Positions 1 through 9,146 of a DNA stretch of 64,000 bases are shown here, one piece after another. How positions within the stretch are numbered: the stretch's first letter is position 1; the number at the start of each line of letters is the position of its first letter. The stretch is from Halorutilus salinus (GTDB taxonomy: Archaea; Halobacteriota; Halobacteria; Halobacteriales; Halorutilaceae). The notes under the pieces were generated by a model. It had not been told where the DNA came from and did not search any database. It was given only the letters and a program-made list of their open reading frames with translations. The stretch is from contig NZ_RKLV01000010.1 in NCBI RefSeq assembly GCF_026242195.1, forward strand, positions 1-64,000, in the 5' to 3' direction. A program made the translations under genes and the position numbers.

Positions 1-89
1 TCCAACTCGATGTTTCCCGCTTCATTCTCCTTGCTCTAACGATACAATCCATCGCTACCTAGTGATTCACCAGAGCCAAAGATTTAATA

Positions 90-791
90 GTGGTTTCGCT
101 CGAACCCGGAGAAACACAGAACGTTGATCTTTCGGCTGAGGTAGACACGGATAACGACGAAGAGGTGATACTCTCTGTGTCAACCGAAGACAGCACCGAA
201 GTCAAAGCTGTGTCTACCGGCGACCGGTCTGTCGATGATCAGTCTGTAGGCGGACTAGGCGGGGGTAGTGTCTCGCCCGCTAACTTCACCGAACAAACCA
301 CTGTGTCGGTTTCCTCCGACGATGGCAGGGTTGAGGTTGAGGTTACCAACACCGGGGTTAGCGAAGGGGATACGACGGTCGAACTTGTACATGGGGATGA
401 TGTTGTCGACACCGCACCTGTCCGTTCGTTGCCGGGATACCTGTCCGAGATCGTATCCCTGTCATACGGCTCCGTGGCAGGTGAGTATGAGGTCGTAGTG
501 GACGGCGAGAGTATAGACACGTTTACCGTTGAGGATGATGGAGACGATACAGAGAACGAAACCGAGCACGGAAGCCAGGATGGGGATGAAGCCAGTGACG
601 CCGACGATACGAGCGATGAAGAGATCGATAACGAAAACGGAACCGATGGAGATGAAGAAGCGACGGAGGCAGGTGGCGTTGACGACGGTAACGAAACCGA
701 GACCGACGGAGGGGAGAACCTACCCGGCTTCACCGCGGTAGCGGTTGTACTCGCCCTGATCGGGATGCTTGCATACCGTAACCGTCGGTAG
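90..791 (+). CDS. PGF-CTERM surface protein, apparently N-terminally truncated
   Basis: The 233-residue protein has a beta-rich N-terminal part resembling CARDB-like or cell-adhesion repeats (an S-L-E-P-G-E opening is typical of the middle of such repeats). A low-complexity Asp/Glu/Thr linker follows at about residues 149-210. The C-terminus is a PGF motif (212-214), one hydrophobic helix and a basic N-R-R tail. This is the PGF-CTERM signal that archaeosortase A processes for lipid anchoring to the cell surface. The only usable start is GTG, and an in-frame TGA lies at 63-65. No signal peptide is present, although such a protein needs one for export. It therefore looks like the remnant of a larger surface protein, or a gene broken by a mutation just upstream. 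Function unknown. Confidence 0.6.
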   Translation: MVSLEPGETQNVDLSAEVDTDNDEEVILSVSTEDSTEVKAVSTGDRSVDDQSVGGLGGGSVSPANFTEQTTVSVSSDDGRVEVEVTNTGVSEGDTTVELVHGDDVVDTAPVRSLPGYLSEIVSLSYGSVAGEYEVVVDGESIDTFTVEDDGDDTENETEHGSQDGDEASDADDTSDEEIDNENGTDGDEEATEAGGVDDGNETETDGGENLPGFTAVAVVLALIGMLAYRNRR

Positions 792-822
792 TCGCGCACC
801 CCACCGTTGAATATAGACCACG

Positions 823-1992
823 CTACGCCGTAACCACCTTCACCACGTCGCCTTCCTCTAACTCGGTTTCGTCGCTCATACGCTGTTTCGTACGTCCGTC
901 GACCGCATGGTGGTACGCATCGCCTATGTCGGAGTGTATGGCGTACGCGAGGTCGCGCGGCGTCGCTCCGTCGCGCAGAAGGAACGCGTCGGGTAGGACG
1001 TTACCGCTCCCGTCCGTCCATCCGTTCTCGTTCCCAACGGGGTAGACGGTGATACGGTTCAGAGTACCGTACACCGCGGTGTCAAGCGCCTTCTGTACAC
1101 CCGTTCCGCCGTACCCGTCGACCGTGTTACGGATGCTCTCAAGCCCCGCGCCCTGCTCGTCGGAGATATCGCCCGTGACCTTGAACGAACCGTCGCCGGG
1201 GGCGTAGTCGACGACACCCGACTCATCCGCGCGCCGTAGTGCGAGTTCCGACTCGGCGCTCGCAGGAACCGCACCGTCTTCGACGAGCGCATCCACGAAC
1301 CCGTCGGGCGCAACGTCGAGCTTGTTTGCGACCACGAGCGTCGGCTTGCTGAGACCCCGAACCTCGCGCGCGAGCACCTCGATCTCCTCGTCCCCCCAGT
1401 CACCGACGGGCGGAAGTTCGACGCGTCGGAGGGCATGCTGTACGTCCGTCTCTGAAGCGCCTACGCCCGTTAGGATTTCGGCGAGCGCCTCGTCGAGTTC
1501 GAACTCCGGTGTCTTCGAACGGCGTACGAGACCGTTTAGGTTGTCGCGTAAGACGCCGGCTATCCACATCTCCATCTCGTGTTCGAGAAACTCGACGTCT
1601 TCCTGAGGGTCGTGTGCACCGACCTCGACGGGTTCGCCCTCCTCGTCCGTCCCACCCGACGCGTCGACGACGTGCAGAATAACGTCCGCTTGCCGGAGTT
1701 CGTCGAGAAACCGGTTTCCGAGTCCACGCCCCTCGTGTGCGTCGGGTACGAGACCCGCGACATCGATAACCTCGACGGGGACGTACCGGCGTCCTTCGCG
1801 GCAGTTTCCGCAGTAGCCGTCGAGACCGTCGACCTCGTCGCACGGGCAGTCGGTTCGTACAGCCGCAACGCCGCGGTTTGCGTCTATCGTCGTGAACGGG
1901 TAGTTGCCGACCTCCGCCTCTGCACGTGTCACGGCGCGGAAGAACGTCGACTTGCCCGCGTTCGGCTTCCCCGCGAGTCCAACCGTTATCAT
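823..1992 (-). CDS. ychF: YchF/Obg-family GTP/ATP-binding protein with TGS domain
   Basis: A 389-residue P-loop NTPase of the Obg/YchF family: Walker [10 protein letters not shown] at 8-16, G3 D-V-A-G-L at 77-81, an N-K-L-D G4-type motif near residue 223, and a C-terminal TGS domain ending in E-E-G-D-V-V-K-V-V. Four cysteines (49, 51, 61, 64) lie in an insert between the switch regions, an arrangement I recall from archaeal members, where it could bind metal or respond to redox. The family associates with ribosomes and translation. The gene is transcribed away from the winged-helix regulator at 2068, with which it shares a 75-bp promoter region. Family assignment is secure; whether ATP or GTP is used cannot be read from sequence alone. 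Confidence 0.9.
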   Translation of the reverse strand: MITVGLAGKPNAGKSTFFRAVTRAEAEVGNYPFTTIDANRGVAAVRTDCPCDEVDGLDGYCGNCREGRRYVPVEVIDVAGLVPDAHEGRGLGNRFLDELRQADVILHVVDASGGTDEEGEPVEVGAHDPQEDVEFLEHEMEMWIAGVLRDNLNGLVRRSKTPEFELDEALAEILTGVGASETDVQHALRRVELPPVGDWGDEEIEVLAREVRGLSKPTLVVANKLDVAPDGFVDALVEDGAVPASAESELALRRADESGVVDYAPGDGSFKVTGDISDEQGAGLESIRNTVDGYGGTGVQKALDTAVYGTLNRITVYPVGNENGWTDGSGNVLPDAFLLRDGATPRDLAYAIHSDIGDAYHHAVDGRTKQRMSDETELEEGDVVKVVTA

Positions 1993-2038
1993 CGATGAGC
2001 GGTAGACGGGCTTTCCTTGTCAAACTATCTAAAAAGAA

Positions 2039-2045
2039 ATATAAG
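2039..2045 (+). promoter_or_regulatory. TATA box of the winged-helix regulator gene
   Basis: An A/T-rich ATATAAG lies about 27 bp before the ATG at 2068, which predicts an almost leaderless mRNA. This spacing selects 2068 over the upstream in-frame ATG at 2017, which would lie in front of the promoter. Confidence 0.6.
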
Positions 2046-2067
2046 CTTGGGATACTTCGGTCGGTAC

Positions 2068-2514
2068 ATGTCCGACGAAAAAACAGAGTTAGACGAGACG
2101 GTAGAGGCGGACGACGCAGAGTCAGAGGGTGTAGAGGAACGTGTAGAGGAACAGCGCGAGAAGGTCGAGGAGCGCGCAGAGGAACTTCTTGACTCGGTTG
2201 ACGACAACGTCGACCGCCTCCTTTCGGAGATACTCGACACGCGTGCACGCGTCGCTGTCTACGTCGGTCTCCGCGAGGAGGGCGGTGGCTCCGTCGAAGA
2301 GGTATCGGAGGCGACAGGTCTCAACCCCGACAAGGTCGAGGCGGTTCTCGACGACCTCAGGGACGACGGCATCGTGGAGGTCGAGTCCGGCGAGTACAAG
2401 GCTATCTCCCCCACGGAACTCGTGCGCCGCGTTCCCGACCGTGTCGGTGAGTGGCTCGAAGACGTTCTTCCGCGCGGTAACGACGACGAGACGACCGACA
2501 TAGACGTCGAGTAG
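2068..2514 (+). CDS. Winged-helix (HTH) DNA-binding protein
   Basis: 148 residues from the ATG placed by the upstream TATA box. The first 50 residues are a highly acidic, Glu-rich probable coiled coil. Residues about 55-125 form a winged helix: a helix with R-A-R-V-A-V-Y, then S-V-E-E-V-S-E-A-T-G-L, a recognition helix N-P-D-K-V-E-A-V-L-D-D-L and a wing containing V-E-S-G-E-Y-K-A. The pattern fits ArsR/TrmB-like haloarchaeal regulators. It lies 48 bp before sppA on the same strand and divergent from ychF, so either could be a target, but nothing in the sequence proves that. Confidence 0.75.
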   Translation: MSDEKTELDETVEADDAESEGVEERVEEQREKVEERAEELLDSVDDNVDRLLSEILDTRARVAVYVGLREEGGGSVEEVSEATGLNPDKVEAVLDDLRDDGIVEVESGEYKAISPTELVRRVPDRVGEWLEDVLPRGNDDETTDIDVE

Positions 2515-2562
2515 ACCTACGACAGCCGACCTACTTTTACGCGTGCCTGTACACATACACGT

Positions 2563-3564
2563 ATGGCACGCAGTTCAACCGCAGGACAGGGCTTCGTCGT
2601 CGCCTTAGGAACCGTTACGGCGCTCGTCGCAGGCTACGCGGGCTTCGTCGTCGTACCCCGGATCGCCGACGTCTCCGTATGGAGCGTCTTCTTCATAGTA
2701 GCCCTCGGCTTCGGCGGTCTGTTCGTCTCACAGCGGATCGCTTCGGCGCTCGTCTCGCCTTACAACACGGCGGAGGTCTCCGTCGACGGTCCTATCACGC
2801 GCGACGGAACCGGCGGACTGGTACCGACACCCGGCTTCGGAGCCGACCGTGTCGTGGACGCCATCGAGGCGGCGGACGAAGACGAAGCCGTTAACGCACT
2901 CATCGTACGTCTGAACACCCCCGGCGGAGAGGTCGTTCCGAGCGACGACATACGCCGTGCTGTCGCTGAGTTCGATGGTCCCGCTGTCGCGTACGCCACG
3001 GATGTCTGCGCGAGCGGCGGCTACTGGATAGCGAGCGCGTGCGACGAGATCTACGCACGCGACACGTCGCTCGTCGGCTCCATAGGCGTTATAGGCTCGC
3101 GTCTCAACGCCAAGGAGGCGGCGGAAAATCTCGGCGTCGAGTACGAGCGTCTCGTCGCGGGACGGTACAAGGACGCGGGCAACCCGTTGAAGGAGACCGA
3201 CGATGAGGAGCGCGAGTACCTACAGGGTCTCATAGACGGCTTCTACGATGTCTTCGTCGACCGCGTCGCCGAGGGTCGCGGTATGACCGAGGAGGAGGTG
3301 CGCGACACCGAGGCGCGCGTCTACCTCGGCAAGGAAGCCGTCGACTCAGGTCTCGTCGACGAGACGGGTACGTACGACGACGTAGAGGATCGGGTCGGCG
3401 ATATGATCGAAGCCGACGCGGAGGTACGTGAGTTCTCGCCGAGACGTTCGTTCCGCGAACAGATAGGCGGAGGGGCGCGCTCCGTCGCTTACTCCTTCGG
3501 TGCGGGCGTCGCCTCGGTTCTCGGAGACGACGACGTCGACGGCTACGACTTCCGTCTGAAGTAG
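2563..3564 (+). CDS. sppA: Signal peptide peptidase SppA-type membrane protease (S49)
   Basis: 333 residues with two N-terminal membrane helices (about 10-32 and 40-62), then a ClpP/crotonase-like S49 domain. N-T-P-G-G (118-122) forms the oxyanion region. Catalytic Ser is Ser151 in A-S-G-G-Y, and the general-base lysine is probably Lys203 in R-Y-K-D-A-G, with the usual spacing for archaeal half-length SppA. It is expected to cleave residual signal peptides or membrane segments, with the active site outside the cytoplasm. A T-rich TATA-like element (about 2532-2540) precedes the ATG, and TGTACA lies at about 2547. Confidence 0.92.
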   Translation: MARSSTAGQGFVVALGTVTALVAGYAGFVVVPRIADVSVWSVFFIVALGFGGLFVSQRIASALVSPYNTAEVSVDGPITRDGTGGLVPTPGFGADRVVDAIEAADEDEAVNALIVRLNTPGGEVVPSDDIRRAVAEFDGPAVAYATDVCASGGYWIASACDEIYARDTSLVGSIGVIGSRLNAKEAAENLGVEYERLVAGRYKDAGNPLKETDDEEREYLQGLIDGFYDVFVDRVAEGRGMTEEEVRDTEARVYLGKEAVDSGLVDETGTYDDVEDRVGDMIEADAEVREFSPRRSFREQIGGGARSVAYSFGAGVASVLGDDDVDGYDFRLK

Positions 3565-3615
3565 GTATTAACCCATCCGGTGTTTTTAACATTCTTGCCG
3601 AGCAACACGTGATGT

Positions 3616-3930
3616 ATGGCACGCATTGATGCCACCGACCTACTGCCCGCACAGCGCCTACGCGATGCCGTCGCAGACGGCGAGATAACACAGATACACC
3701 GAGGCGACAGACACGCCGATGAGGGCGATACGTTCGTCGTCGACGGAAATGAGTACGAACTCGTGGAGGTGCGCGAGCGCCGTCTTGGCGAGCTCACTGA
3801 CGAGGACGCCCGCGCCGAAGGATCGCCGAACCTCAAAGCCTACAAGCGCCGTATAGAGGAGACCCACGACACCGAATGGGACGACGGTTCGACGGCTTAC
3901 CTCCACGACTTCGAGCCAACCTATGACTAA
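3616..3930 (+). CDS. ASCH-domain protein
   Basis: A 104-residue single-domain protein. An early R-G-D-R-H turn, a short beta segment (D-T-F-V-V-D-G-N-E-Y-E-L-V-E-V-R) and a C-terminal helical part match the small ASCH fold, a PUA-like beta barrel thought to bind RNA or modified bases. A TATA-like run of T near 3584 gives a short leader. It lies between sppA and the ferrochelatase on the same strand but has no obvious functional link to either. Specific substrate unknown. Confidence 0.7.
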   Translation: MARIDATDLLPAQRLRDAVADGEITQIHRGDRHADEGDTFVVDGNEYELVEVRERRLGELTDEDARAEGSPNLKAYKRRIEETHDTEWDDGSTAYLHDFEPTYD

Positions 3931-3969
3931 GACGAAGGAGTGAAACGTCACGCGCGCGTATAGCCCATC

Positions 3970-5022
3970 ATGACGACCGGAGTCCTGTTACTCAACTTTG
4001 GCGAACCCGAGGAAACAACCCGCGACGCCGTCGTGCCGTACCTCGAACGTATCTTCATGAGCAACATGGAGATGGAGGATATAGACGACGAGGACGAGGC
4101 ACGTGAACGCGCACATGAACTCGCAGAGAAACGCGCACCCGGTCTTCTCGCCGAGTACGACGAGATGGGTCCGTCGCCGCTCAAGCCGCAGGCGCGTGAG
4201 CAGGCGGACGCGCTCGTCGACGAACTCGACGAACGCGGATTCGACGCACACGTCTACAACGGTATGCAGTACACCGAACCGTTCGTCCGCGACGCCCTCA
4301 AAGAGGCGCGCGACGACGGCGTCGAGAAACTCGTCGCCCTCCCCGTCTACCCCCTGTGCGGACGTACCACAACGGTCGAGTCGCTCGAAATGGCTGAGGA
4401 CGCACTCGAAGGGTTCGACTGGTCGCCCGAGTACACCGAGATCACGGGGTGGCACGAACACCCCGACTACGTCGAGCTACGTGCCGAGAACCTCGCCGGC
4501 TTCATCGAGGACGAGGGTGTCAGTATGGGCGACGACGGCGACGCCGAGCTACTGTTCTCGGCGCACGGTACACCGACCAAGTACCTCGAAGGCGACCTTG
4601 CAAGCAGATACGACAAGTACGTCGAGGAGTTCTGCGACTGGATGGCGCGCCGGATCGGTGTCGACGACTACCTCCTCGGCTACCAGAACCACGAAAACCG
4701 CGGTGTCTCTTGGACGGAACCCGACACCGAGGACGTGATCGAGGAGGTCGAGGCGGATCACGTCGTCGTCGAACCCGTCTCGTTCATGCGCGAACAGTCG
4801 GAGACGCTCTCCGAACTCGACATCGAGCTACGCGAGGACTGCGACGAACTCGGTGTCGAGCTACACCGTGTCCCCGTGCCGCACGACAGCCCGCGTTTCC
4901 CCGGCGTCCTCGCCGACCTCGTCGAGCCTGTACTCGGTGACCAAAGCCTCGCCGACTACGGTATGGGACAGTGTAGATGCAAGGAAACCGAGGGCACGTA
5001 CTGCTACGGACCCGCATACTGA
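3970..5022 (+). CDS. hemH: Ferrochelatase
   Basis: 350 residues that start directly in the family core (G-V-L-L-L-N-F-G-E-P) and contain the catalytic S-A-H-G motif (His199) and the Y-P-L-C-G-R-T-T-T loop corresponding to the usual Y-P-Q-Y-S-x-x-T loop. The reaction inserts ferrous iron into a porphyrin. The C-terminus is cysteine-rich (C-R-C and a further C in the last 15 residues), which could bind an iron-sulfur cluster, as in some ferrochelatases. The loop cysteine in place of the common Q-Y-S is a difference worth noting. A protoporphyrinogen oxidase gene lies about 50 kb away at 54335. The 3' end, including the stop codon, is partly duplicated downstream. Confidence 0.9.
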   Translation: MTTGVLLLNFGEPEETTRDAVVPYLERIFMSNMEMEDIDDEDEARERAHELAEKRAPGLLAEYDEMGPSPLKPQAREQADALVDELDERGFDAHVYNGMQYTEPFVRDALKEARDDGVEKLVALPVYPLCGRTTTVESLEMAEDALEGFDWSPEYTEITGWHEHPDYVELRAENLAGFIEDEGVSMGDDGDAELLFSAHGTPTKYLEGDLASRYDKYVEEFCDWMARRIGVDDYLLGYQNHENRGVSWTEPDTEDVIEEVEADHVVVEPVSFMREQSETLSELDIELREDCDELGVELHRVPVPHDSPRFPGVLADLVEPVLGDQSLADYGMGQCRCKETEGTYCYGPAY

Positions 5023-5125
5023 CGGAGCCGTGCCGAACGCCTCCGTTTGGACGTCTATCTCCGACCCCCACGGAACCCCGGCAACAGAGCCTACTGACGG
5101 AGCGTACCACGCGCCCGTTTGGACG
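5017..5125 (+). repeat. Imperfect tandem duplication of the hemH 3' end
   Basis: Copy 1 (5017-5053) and copy 2 (5092-5125) share the 12-mer TACTGACGGAGC, which contains the hemH stop, and end in the same CCGTTTGGACG. The middles differ by a small indel and a few substitutions. Copy 2 ends in a T run (cggcttttt) that could terminate hemH transcription. Confidence 0.75.
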
Positions 5126-5157
5126 GCTTTTTGTACCGCGCCCGCCTGCGTCGACCT

Positions 5158-6564
5158 ATGACGGATGAGAACGACTACCGTGTAGAACAGGACTCCATGG
5201 GCGAGGTACGTGTCCCCGAAAAAGCCCTCTACGGCGCACAGACACAGCGCGCCGTCGACAACTTCCCCGTCTCCGACCTACGTTTCGGCAGACGTTTCAT
5301 ACGTGCCATAGGGACGGTCAAGTACTCAGCGGCGGAGGCAAACGAGGAACTCGGCTTGCTCGACGCCGACAAGGCGGACGCTATACGGCAGGCGGCGCGC
5401 GAGGTTGCCGAGGGCGAACACGACGACGAGTTCCCCGTCGACATCTTCCAGACCGGTAGCGGTACCTCGACAAACATGAACGCCAACGAGGTCATCGCAA
5501 ACCGTGCGTGTGAGATAGTCGGCGCGGAGAAGGGTTCGAAGGAGGTACATCCCAACGACCACGTAAACATGGGACAGTCGAGCAACGACGTTGTACCCAC
5601 GTCGATACACGTCGCCGCCCTCACCGCCGTCGAGGACGACCTCCTCCCAGCGCTCCGTAACCTCGCGGGTTCTCTCGACCAAAAGGCGGACGAGTTCGAC
5701 GACGTGGTAAAGACGGGACGGACGCATCTTCAGGATGCCACCCCTGTCCGTCTCGGTCAGGAGTTCGGTGGGTACGCAGAACAGATAGACAAGGGCGTCG
5801 AACGCGTCGAGCGCGCGCGCTCGTCGCTACGTGAACTCGCAATCGGCGGAACCGCGGTCGGTACGGGTCTGAACACGCATCCGGAGTTCCCTGAACTCGT
5901 CGTCGAGAACGTGAGCGAAGAGACGGGTGTCGAGTTCGTCGAGGCGTCGAACCATTTCGAAGCACAGGCGGCACGCGACGCCGTCGTAGAGACGAGCGGT
6001 GCGCTCAAGACGGTCGCGGGTTCGCTGATGAAGATAGCCAACGACCTCCGCTGGCTATCGAGCGGACCGCGCACGGGCTTCGGCGAGATCGACCTCCCCG
6101 CCGTACAGCCGGGTTCGTCGATAATGCCGGGCAAGATAAACCCTGTCATTCCGGAGTCGGTCTGTCAGGTCGTCGCGCAGGTAACGGGGAACGACACGGC
6201 GATAAACGTCGGCGGTCAGGCGGGCAACTTCGAGCTAAACGTCATGAAGCCCGTCATGGCGCACAACCTGCTCCAGTCTATCGAACTCGTCGCAAACGTC
6301 TCCGACCTACTCTCCGACCGTTGCGTCGAAGGGATCGAGGCGAACCGTGTGACGTGCGCCGACGACGCCGAAAGGTCGCTCTCTATCGTGACGGCTCTCG
6401 CACCGCATATCGGGTACGACGACGCCGCAGAGATAGCGAAGCAGGCGATGAAGGAAGGGCTCACCGTCCGCGAGGTCGCGCTTGAACACGGTCTGAGCGA
6501 GGACGAACTCGACGACTACCTCGATGTCCGCGAGATGACCGAACGCGGTATACTCGGCGAGTAG
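5158..6564 (+). CDS. fumC: Fumarate hydratase class II
   Basis: 468 residues of the fumarase/aspartase superfamily. The signature [11 protein letters not shown] appears near residue 320, preceded by [12 protein letters not shown] and G-R-T-H-L-Q-D-A, both typical of class II fumarases. It interconverts fumarate and malate in the citric acid cycle. I place the start at 5158 (M-T-D-E-N-D-Y), because residues encoded upstream of it lie in the intergenic repeat and are basic, unlike the rest of this acidic protein. The length matches the family. Fumarase rather than aspartase is favoured by overall motif similarity. Confidence 0.93.
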   Translation: MTDENDYRVEQDSMGEVRVPEKALYGAQTQRAVDNFPVSDLRFGRRFIRAIGTVKYSAAEANEELGLLDADKADAIRQAAREVAEGEHDDEFPVDIFQTGSGTSTNMNANEVIANRACEIVGAEKGSKEVHPNDHVNMGQSSNDVVPTSIHVAALTAVEDDLLPALRNLAGSLDQKADEFDDVVKTGRTHLQDATPVRLGQEFGGYAEQIDKGVERVERARSSLRELAIGGTAVGTGLNTHPEFPELVVENVSEETGVEFVEASNHFEAQAARDAVVETSGALKTVAGSLMKIANDLRWLSSGPRTGFGEIDLPAVQPGSSIMPGKINPVIPESVCQVVAQVTGNDTAINVGGQAGNFELNVMKPVMAHNLLQSIELVANVSDLLSDRCVEGIEANRVTCADDAERSLSIVTALAPHIGYDDAAEIAKQAMKEGLTVREVALEHGLSEDELDDYLDVREMTERGILGE

Positions 6565-6565
6565 A

Positions 6566-6585
6566 GGTCTTCGACGAAGAAGACC
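6566..6585 (+). terminator. Hairpin directly after the fumC stop
   Basis: GGTCTTC (6566-6572) pairs perfectly with GAAGACC (6579-6585) around a GACGAA loop, one base after the TAG. No strong T run follows, so it may protect or process the mRNA 3' end rather than terminate transcription. Confidence 0.5.
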
Positions 6586-6657
6586 CGCGCCTCACCCGTC
6601 GACGCAGAGACCGGACGAAGCCGACAAGACTCTTTACCGCGCGCACGTATCACCGAC

Positions 6658-7044
6658 ATGGATCTCCCTAAGGAGCACGCGGGTCGCCGCCTACCCGACG
6701 GCTGGTACGTCTGGTCGGAGGACGACGGACTCGTCGCGTGCTACAAGCCCGGTATCTTTGACGGCGACGAATACCCGCGCGCGTGTCTACCTCTCGTAAC
6801 CGTCACCGAAGCGTCAAGAGGAACCGCAGGAGGACGCGACGGCTGGCGCGTCTCGTTCCATATCGAAGCCGACGTTCCGGCGCGCAAGCTCCGTAAGAAC
6901 CTCGTGGGGTACGACAAGGCTATCGACTACGCCTTAGAGATAGCCGGCGACTTCTCCGACGGCGAGTACGACGTAGCGGGCTTCTACGCCGACGGCGACG
7001 TGCGCGCGGGGTACGTCGCGCGCCTCCGTGAGGAGACGGGATAG
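6658..7044 (+). CDS. Hypothetical haloarchaeal protein
   Basis: 128 acidic residues with no signal peptide or membrane helix. The N-terminus (L-P-D-G-W-Y-V-W-S-E-D-D-G-L-V-A-C-Y-K) suggests a small beta-rich domain, followed by alternating strands and one helix. I do not recognise the family. It is supported as a gene by halophilic composition, codon use like its neighbours, a TATA-like ctcttta about 28 bp before the ATG, and conserved-looking globular character. It stands alone between fumC and the amt promoter. Confidence 0.65.
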   Translation: MDLPKEHAGRRLPDGWYVWSEDDGLVACYKPGIFDGDEYPRACLPLVTVTEASRGTAGGRDGWRVSFHIEADVPARKLRKNLVGYDKAIDYALEIAGDFSDGEYDVAGFYADGDVRAGYVARLREETG

Positions 7045-7298
7045 CGCCTTCCGCTTCTGGGCTCTCTTAACACCCACGAAACAACGTACGTCTAACGCCT
7101 CTTACCGAAGGTTTAGTTCTGCAAACCTATACCTTAGTGCTACAATCTATTAGTTCTTTCGCTGAACGTTCAGGTATTTGACACGAACTATTGTCACATC
7201 TATTTTTGGACAGTATCGACCTGAATTCTCTAAGTTCACCCGTTGTGAGTTAGTAATGCTTTTATACCTACGTGTATTTGGTGTAACTGCCGAAACAC
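7045..7298. other. A/T-rich intergenic region before the amt operon
   Basis: About 250 bp, clearly richer in A/T than the flanking genes. No ORF with halophilic composition was seen. It ends in a good TATA element and holds the amt promoter. The first half may contain the 3' end of the preceding transcript. Confidence 0.5.
7259..7268 (+). promoter_or_regulatory. TATA box of the amt-glnK operon
   Basis: Sequence cttttatacc. With usual archaeal spacing, transcription would begin near 7290, only about 8 bases before the ATG of a 14-codon ORF at 7299 and some 65 bases before amt. Confidence 0.55.
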
Positions 7299-7343
7299 AT
7301 GCCCAAACGTCCAAAACTGAAAGTTTGGGCTTGGAAGGCGTAA
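7299..7343 (+). CDS. Possible 14-aa leader peptide upstream of amt
   Basis: The ORF reads MPKRPKLKVWAWKA and ends in TAA, 14 bases before the amt ATG. It would be the first, nearly leaderless, reading frame on the predicted mRNA. The peptide is basic with two Trp, opposite to the acidic proteome, so a regulatory role (translated leader) is more likely than a free protein. No homology can be claimed and it may be fortuitous. Confidence 0.3.
   Translation: MPKRPKLKVWAWKA
7301..7330 (+). promoter_or_regulatory. Inverted repeat in the amt leader
   Basis: GCCCAAAC (7301-7308) and GTTTGGGC (7323-7330) are perfect reverse complements around a 14-base loop, inside the leader ORF. An alternative, shorter pairing of CCAAAaCT (7311-7318) with the same 3' arm is possible, so two structures could compete. 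It could be an RNA hairpin or a dyad operator for a nitrogen regulator. Confidence 0.5.
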
Positions 7344-7357
7344 CAAGGTAACAAAAC

Positions 7358-8746
7358 ATGGTAGACGAACTCGTACTACAGGTAGAGGACGTTGGAACGC
7401 TGGTCGATGGTATCAATACGGTGTGGGTGCTGACGGTGACGTTCCTGATCTTCTTCATGCACGCCGGATTCGCTATGCTCGAATCCGGTCAGGTGAGGAG
7501 CAAGAACGTCGCAAACCAGCTTACGAAGAACATGCTGACGTGGAGCGTGGGGATACTCGCGTTCTTCCTCGTCGGCGCAGGGGTATCGGGGATAGTTGGC
7601 GGTCTGACAGGTAGCGGTAGTTACTCGCTCGCGGGGGCTTTCAGCCATCTCACAGCCGAGTACACGAGCTTTAGCGGCACGAGCCAGTGGACATCGTGGC
7701 TGTTCGGCGGCGTCTTTGCGATGACAGCCGCGACGATCGTCTCCGGCGCTGTCGCGGGACGCGCAAAGCTCCGCGCGTACGTCGGATACACCGTCGTTCT
7801 CGCCGCCCTCATATACCCCGTCGTCACGGGGTTCACATGGGGTGGAGGGATGCTGACAGCCGACGGTCTCATAGGTAGCGTCATCGGCGCGGGGTTCAAG
7901 GACTTCGCGGGCGGTATGATAGTTCACGCCGTCGGCGGAATCGCGGGTCTCACCGCGGCATGGGTACTCGGTCCGCGTATAGACAGGTACAACTCCGACG
8001 GTAGCGTCAACGTCATCCCCGGACACTCGTTGACGTTCGCAGTGCTCGGCACGCTTATACTCGCGTTCGGCTGGTACGGCTTCAACGTCGGCACAGCCGC
8101 GACGCCTCTCGCTTCGGGCGAAGGCGGTATAGCGCTCGGTTCGTTCTCCATCGTCGGTCTCGTCGCCCTCAACACGACGCTCGGTATGGCGGCGGGCGGT
8201 GTCGGCGCGGCGGCGCTCGCGCTCTACATGAACGGCAAGGTCGATACGCTGTACGTCGCAAACGGTATGCTCGCGGGTCTCGTGAGCGTCACGGGTATCG
8301 TGGACGACGTTATCTGGCCTGGGGCGCTCGCCCTCGGTCTGCTCGCAGGCGCTCAGTTGCCCATCGTCTTCAACTTCATACAGCACAAGGTGAAGATAGA
8401 CGATGTCTGCGCCGTCTTCCCGGTTCACGGCTCCGCGGGTGTTCTCGGTATACTTGCGTACCCGTTCATAGCCGTCGGCGGCTTCTCGGTTAGCGCGCTC
8501 GTAGCACAGGTCGTCGGTGTCGTCGTCATCACCGTCTGGACGGTCGCCGCGACCGCCGCCGTCTTCGGTGCGTTCAAGGCTGTCGGACAGGCGCGTGTCT
8601 CCGAGGAGCACGAGCACGAGGGACTCGACATATCCGAACATGGCGTCGATACGTACCCCGAGTTCGGGGGTCCCGAAACCGTCTCCGACGGAGGGGGTAC
8701 GACCGCCGACAACGCGTTCACGGACGGAGGTGTGAACGATGACTGA
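7358..8746 (+). CDS. amt: Ammonium transporter (Amt/AmtB)
   Basis: A 462-residue, 11-helix membrane protein of the Amt/Rh family. Key features are [10 protein letters not shown] near the start, the pore histidine in [10 protein letters not shown] and the second in F-P-V-H-G-S-A-G. It conducts ammonium or ammonia into the cell. The hydrophilic C-terminal tail is long and acidic. It overlaps glnK by 8 bases, the classic amt-PII pairing in which the PII T-loop plugs the channel when nitrogen is sufficient. Expression is expected to rise under nitrogen limitation. Confidence 0.97.
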   Translation: MVDELVLQVEDVGTLVDGINTVWVLTVTFLIFFMHAGFAMLESGQVRSKNVANQLTKNMLTWSVGILAFFLVGAGVSGIVGGLTGSGSYSLAGAFSHLTAEYTSFSGTSQWTSWLFGGVFAMTAATIVSGAVAGRAKLRAYVGYTVVLAALIYPVVTGFTWGGGMLTADGLIGSVIGAGFKDFAGGMIVHAVGGIAGLTAAWVLGPRIDRYNSDGSVNVIPGHSLTFAVLGTLILAFGWYGFNVGTAATPLASGEGGIALGSFSIVGLVALNTTLGMAAGGVGAAALALYMNGKVDTLYVANGMLAGLVSVTGIVDDVIWPGALALGLLAGAQLPIVFNFIQHKVKIDDVCAVFPVHGSAGVLGILAYPFIAVGGFSVSALVAQVVGVVVITVWTVAATAAVFGAFKAVGQARVSEEHEHEGLDISEHGVDTYPEFGGPETVSDGGGTTADNAFTDGGVNDD

Positions 8747-9092
8747 CGGCGAGATACAGATGATCGTCGCGTACATACGTCCCGACAAGCTTAGCGCCGT
8801 CAAGAAGGCGCTCGTCGAGGTCGGCGCGCCGAGCATCACGGTCATAAACGTCAGCGGTCGAGGCAGTCAGCCTTCGAAGAAGAGCCAGTGGCGTGGGGAG
8901 GAGTACACCGTCGATCTCCACCAGAAGACCAAGATAGAGTGTGTCGTCGCCGACGTTCCCGCGGAGGACGTTGTCGACGCTATCTCCGAGGCGGCGCGCA
9001 CGGGAGAACCCGGCGACGGAAAGGCGTTCGTCCTACCCGTCGACGAGGCGCGTCAGATACGGACGGGTAAGAGCGGACCCGACGCGGTGTAG
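8739..9092 (+). CDS. glnK: Nitrogen regulatory protein PII (GlnK type)
   Basis: 117 residues with the PII fold. The C-terminal signature [14 protein letters not shown], followed by I-R-T-G, is intact and forms the nucleotide-binding B and C loops. The T-loop (about 37-55) has Q-W-R-G where enteric PII carries the uridylylated Tyr (L-Y-R-G), so modification at that Tyr is impossible. The protein should sense ATP/ADP and 2-oxoglutarate and block Amt. A GGAGGTG ribosome-binding site at 8726-8732 sits 6 bases before the ATG, inside the end of amt, allowing reinitiation. Confidence 0.95.
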   Translation: MTDGEIQMIVAYIRPDKLSAVKKALVEVGAPSITVINVSGRGSQPSKKSQWRGEEYTVDLHQKTKIECVVADVPAEDVVDAISEAARTGEPGDGKAFVLPVDEARQIRTGKSGPDAV

Positions 9093-9126
9093 GTAGGACG
9101 CGACGACCGCTCACAGACAGCAACCC

Positions 9127-9133
9127 TTTTACT
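9127..9133 (+). promoter_or_regulatory. trpD: TATA-like element of the trpDFEG operon
   Basis: TTTTACT lies about 45 bp before the trpD ATG. The transcription start would fall near 9153-9157, in the middle of the GTACA boxes, so a protein bound there would block initiation. Confidence 0.45.
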
Positions 9134-9146
9134 CCCTGAACTACTC

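Noticed and set aside
2017-2067. Upstream start of the winged-helix gene
   Set aside because: The segment contains the TATA box and encodes a basic stretch unlike the acidic N-terminus.
7376-8845. 489-codon frame opposite amt
   Set aside because: It is a shadow of the amt frame, with biased His/Arg/Glu composition and no promoter.
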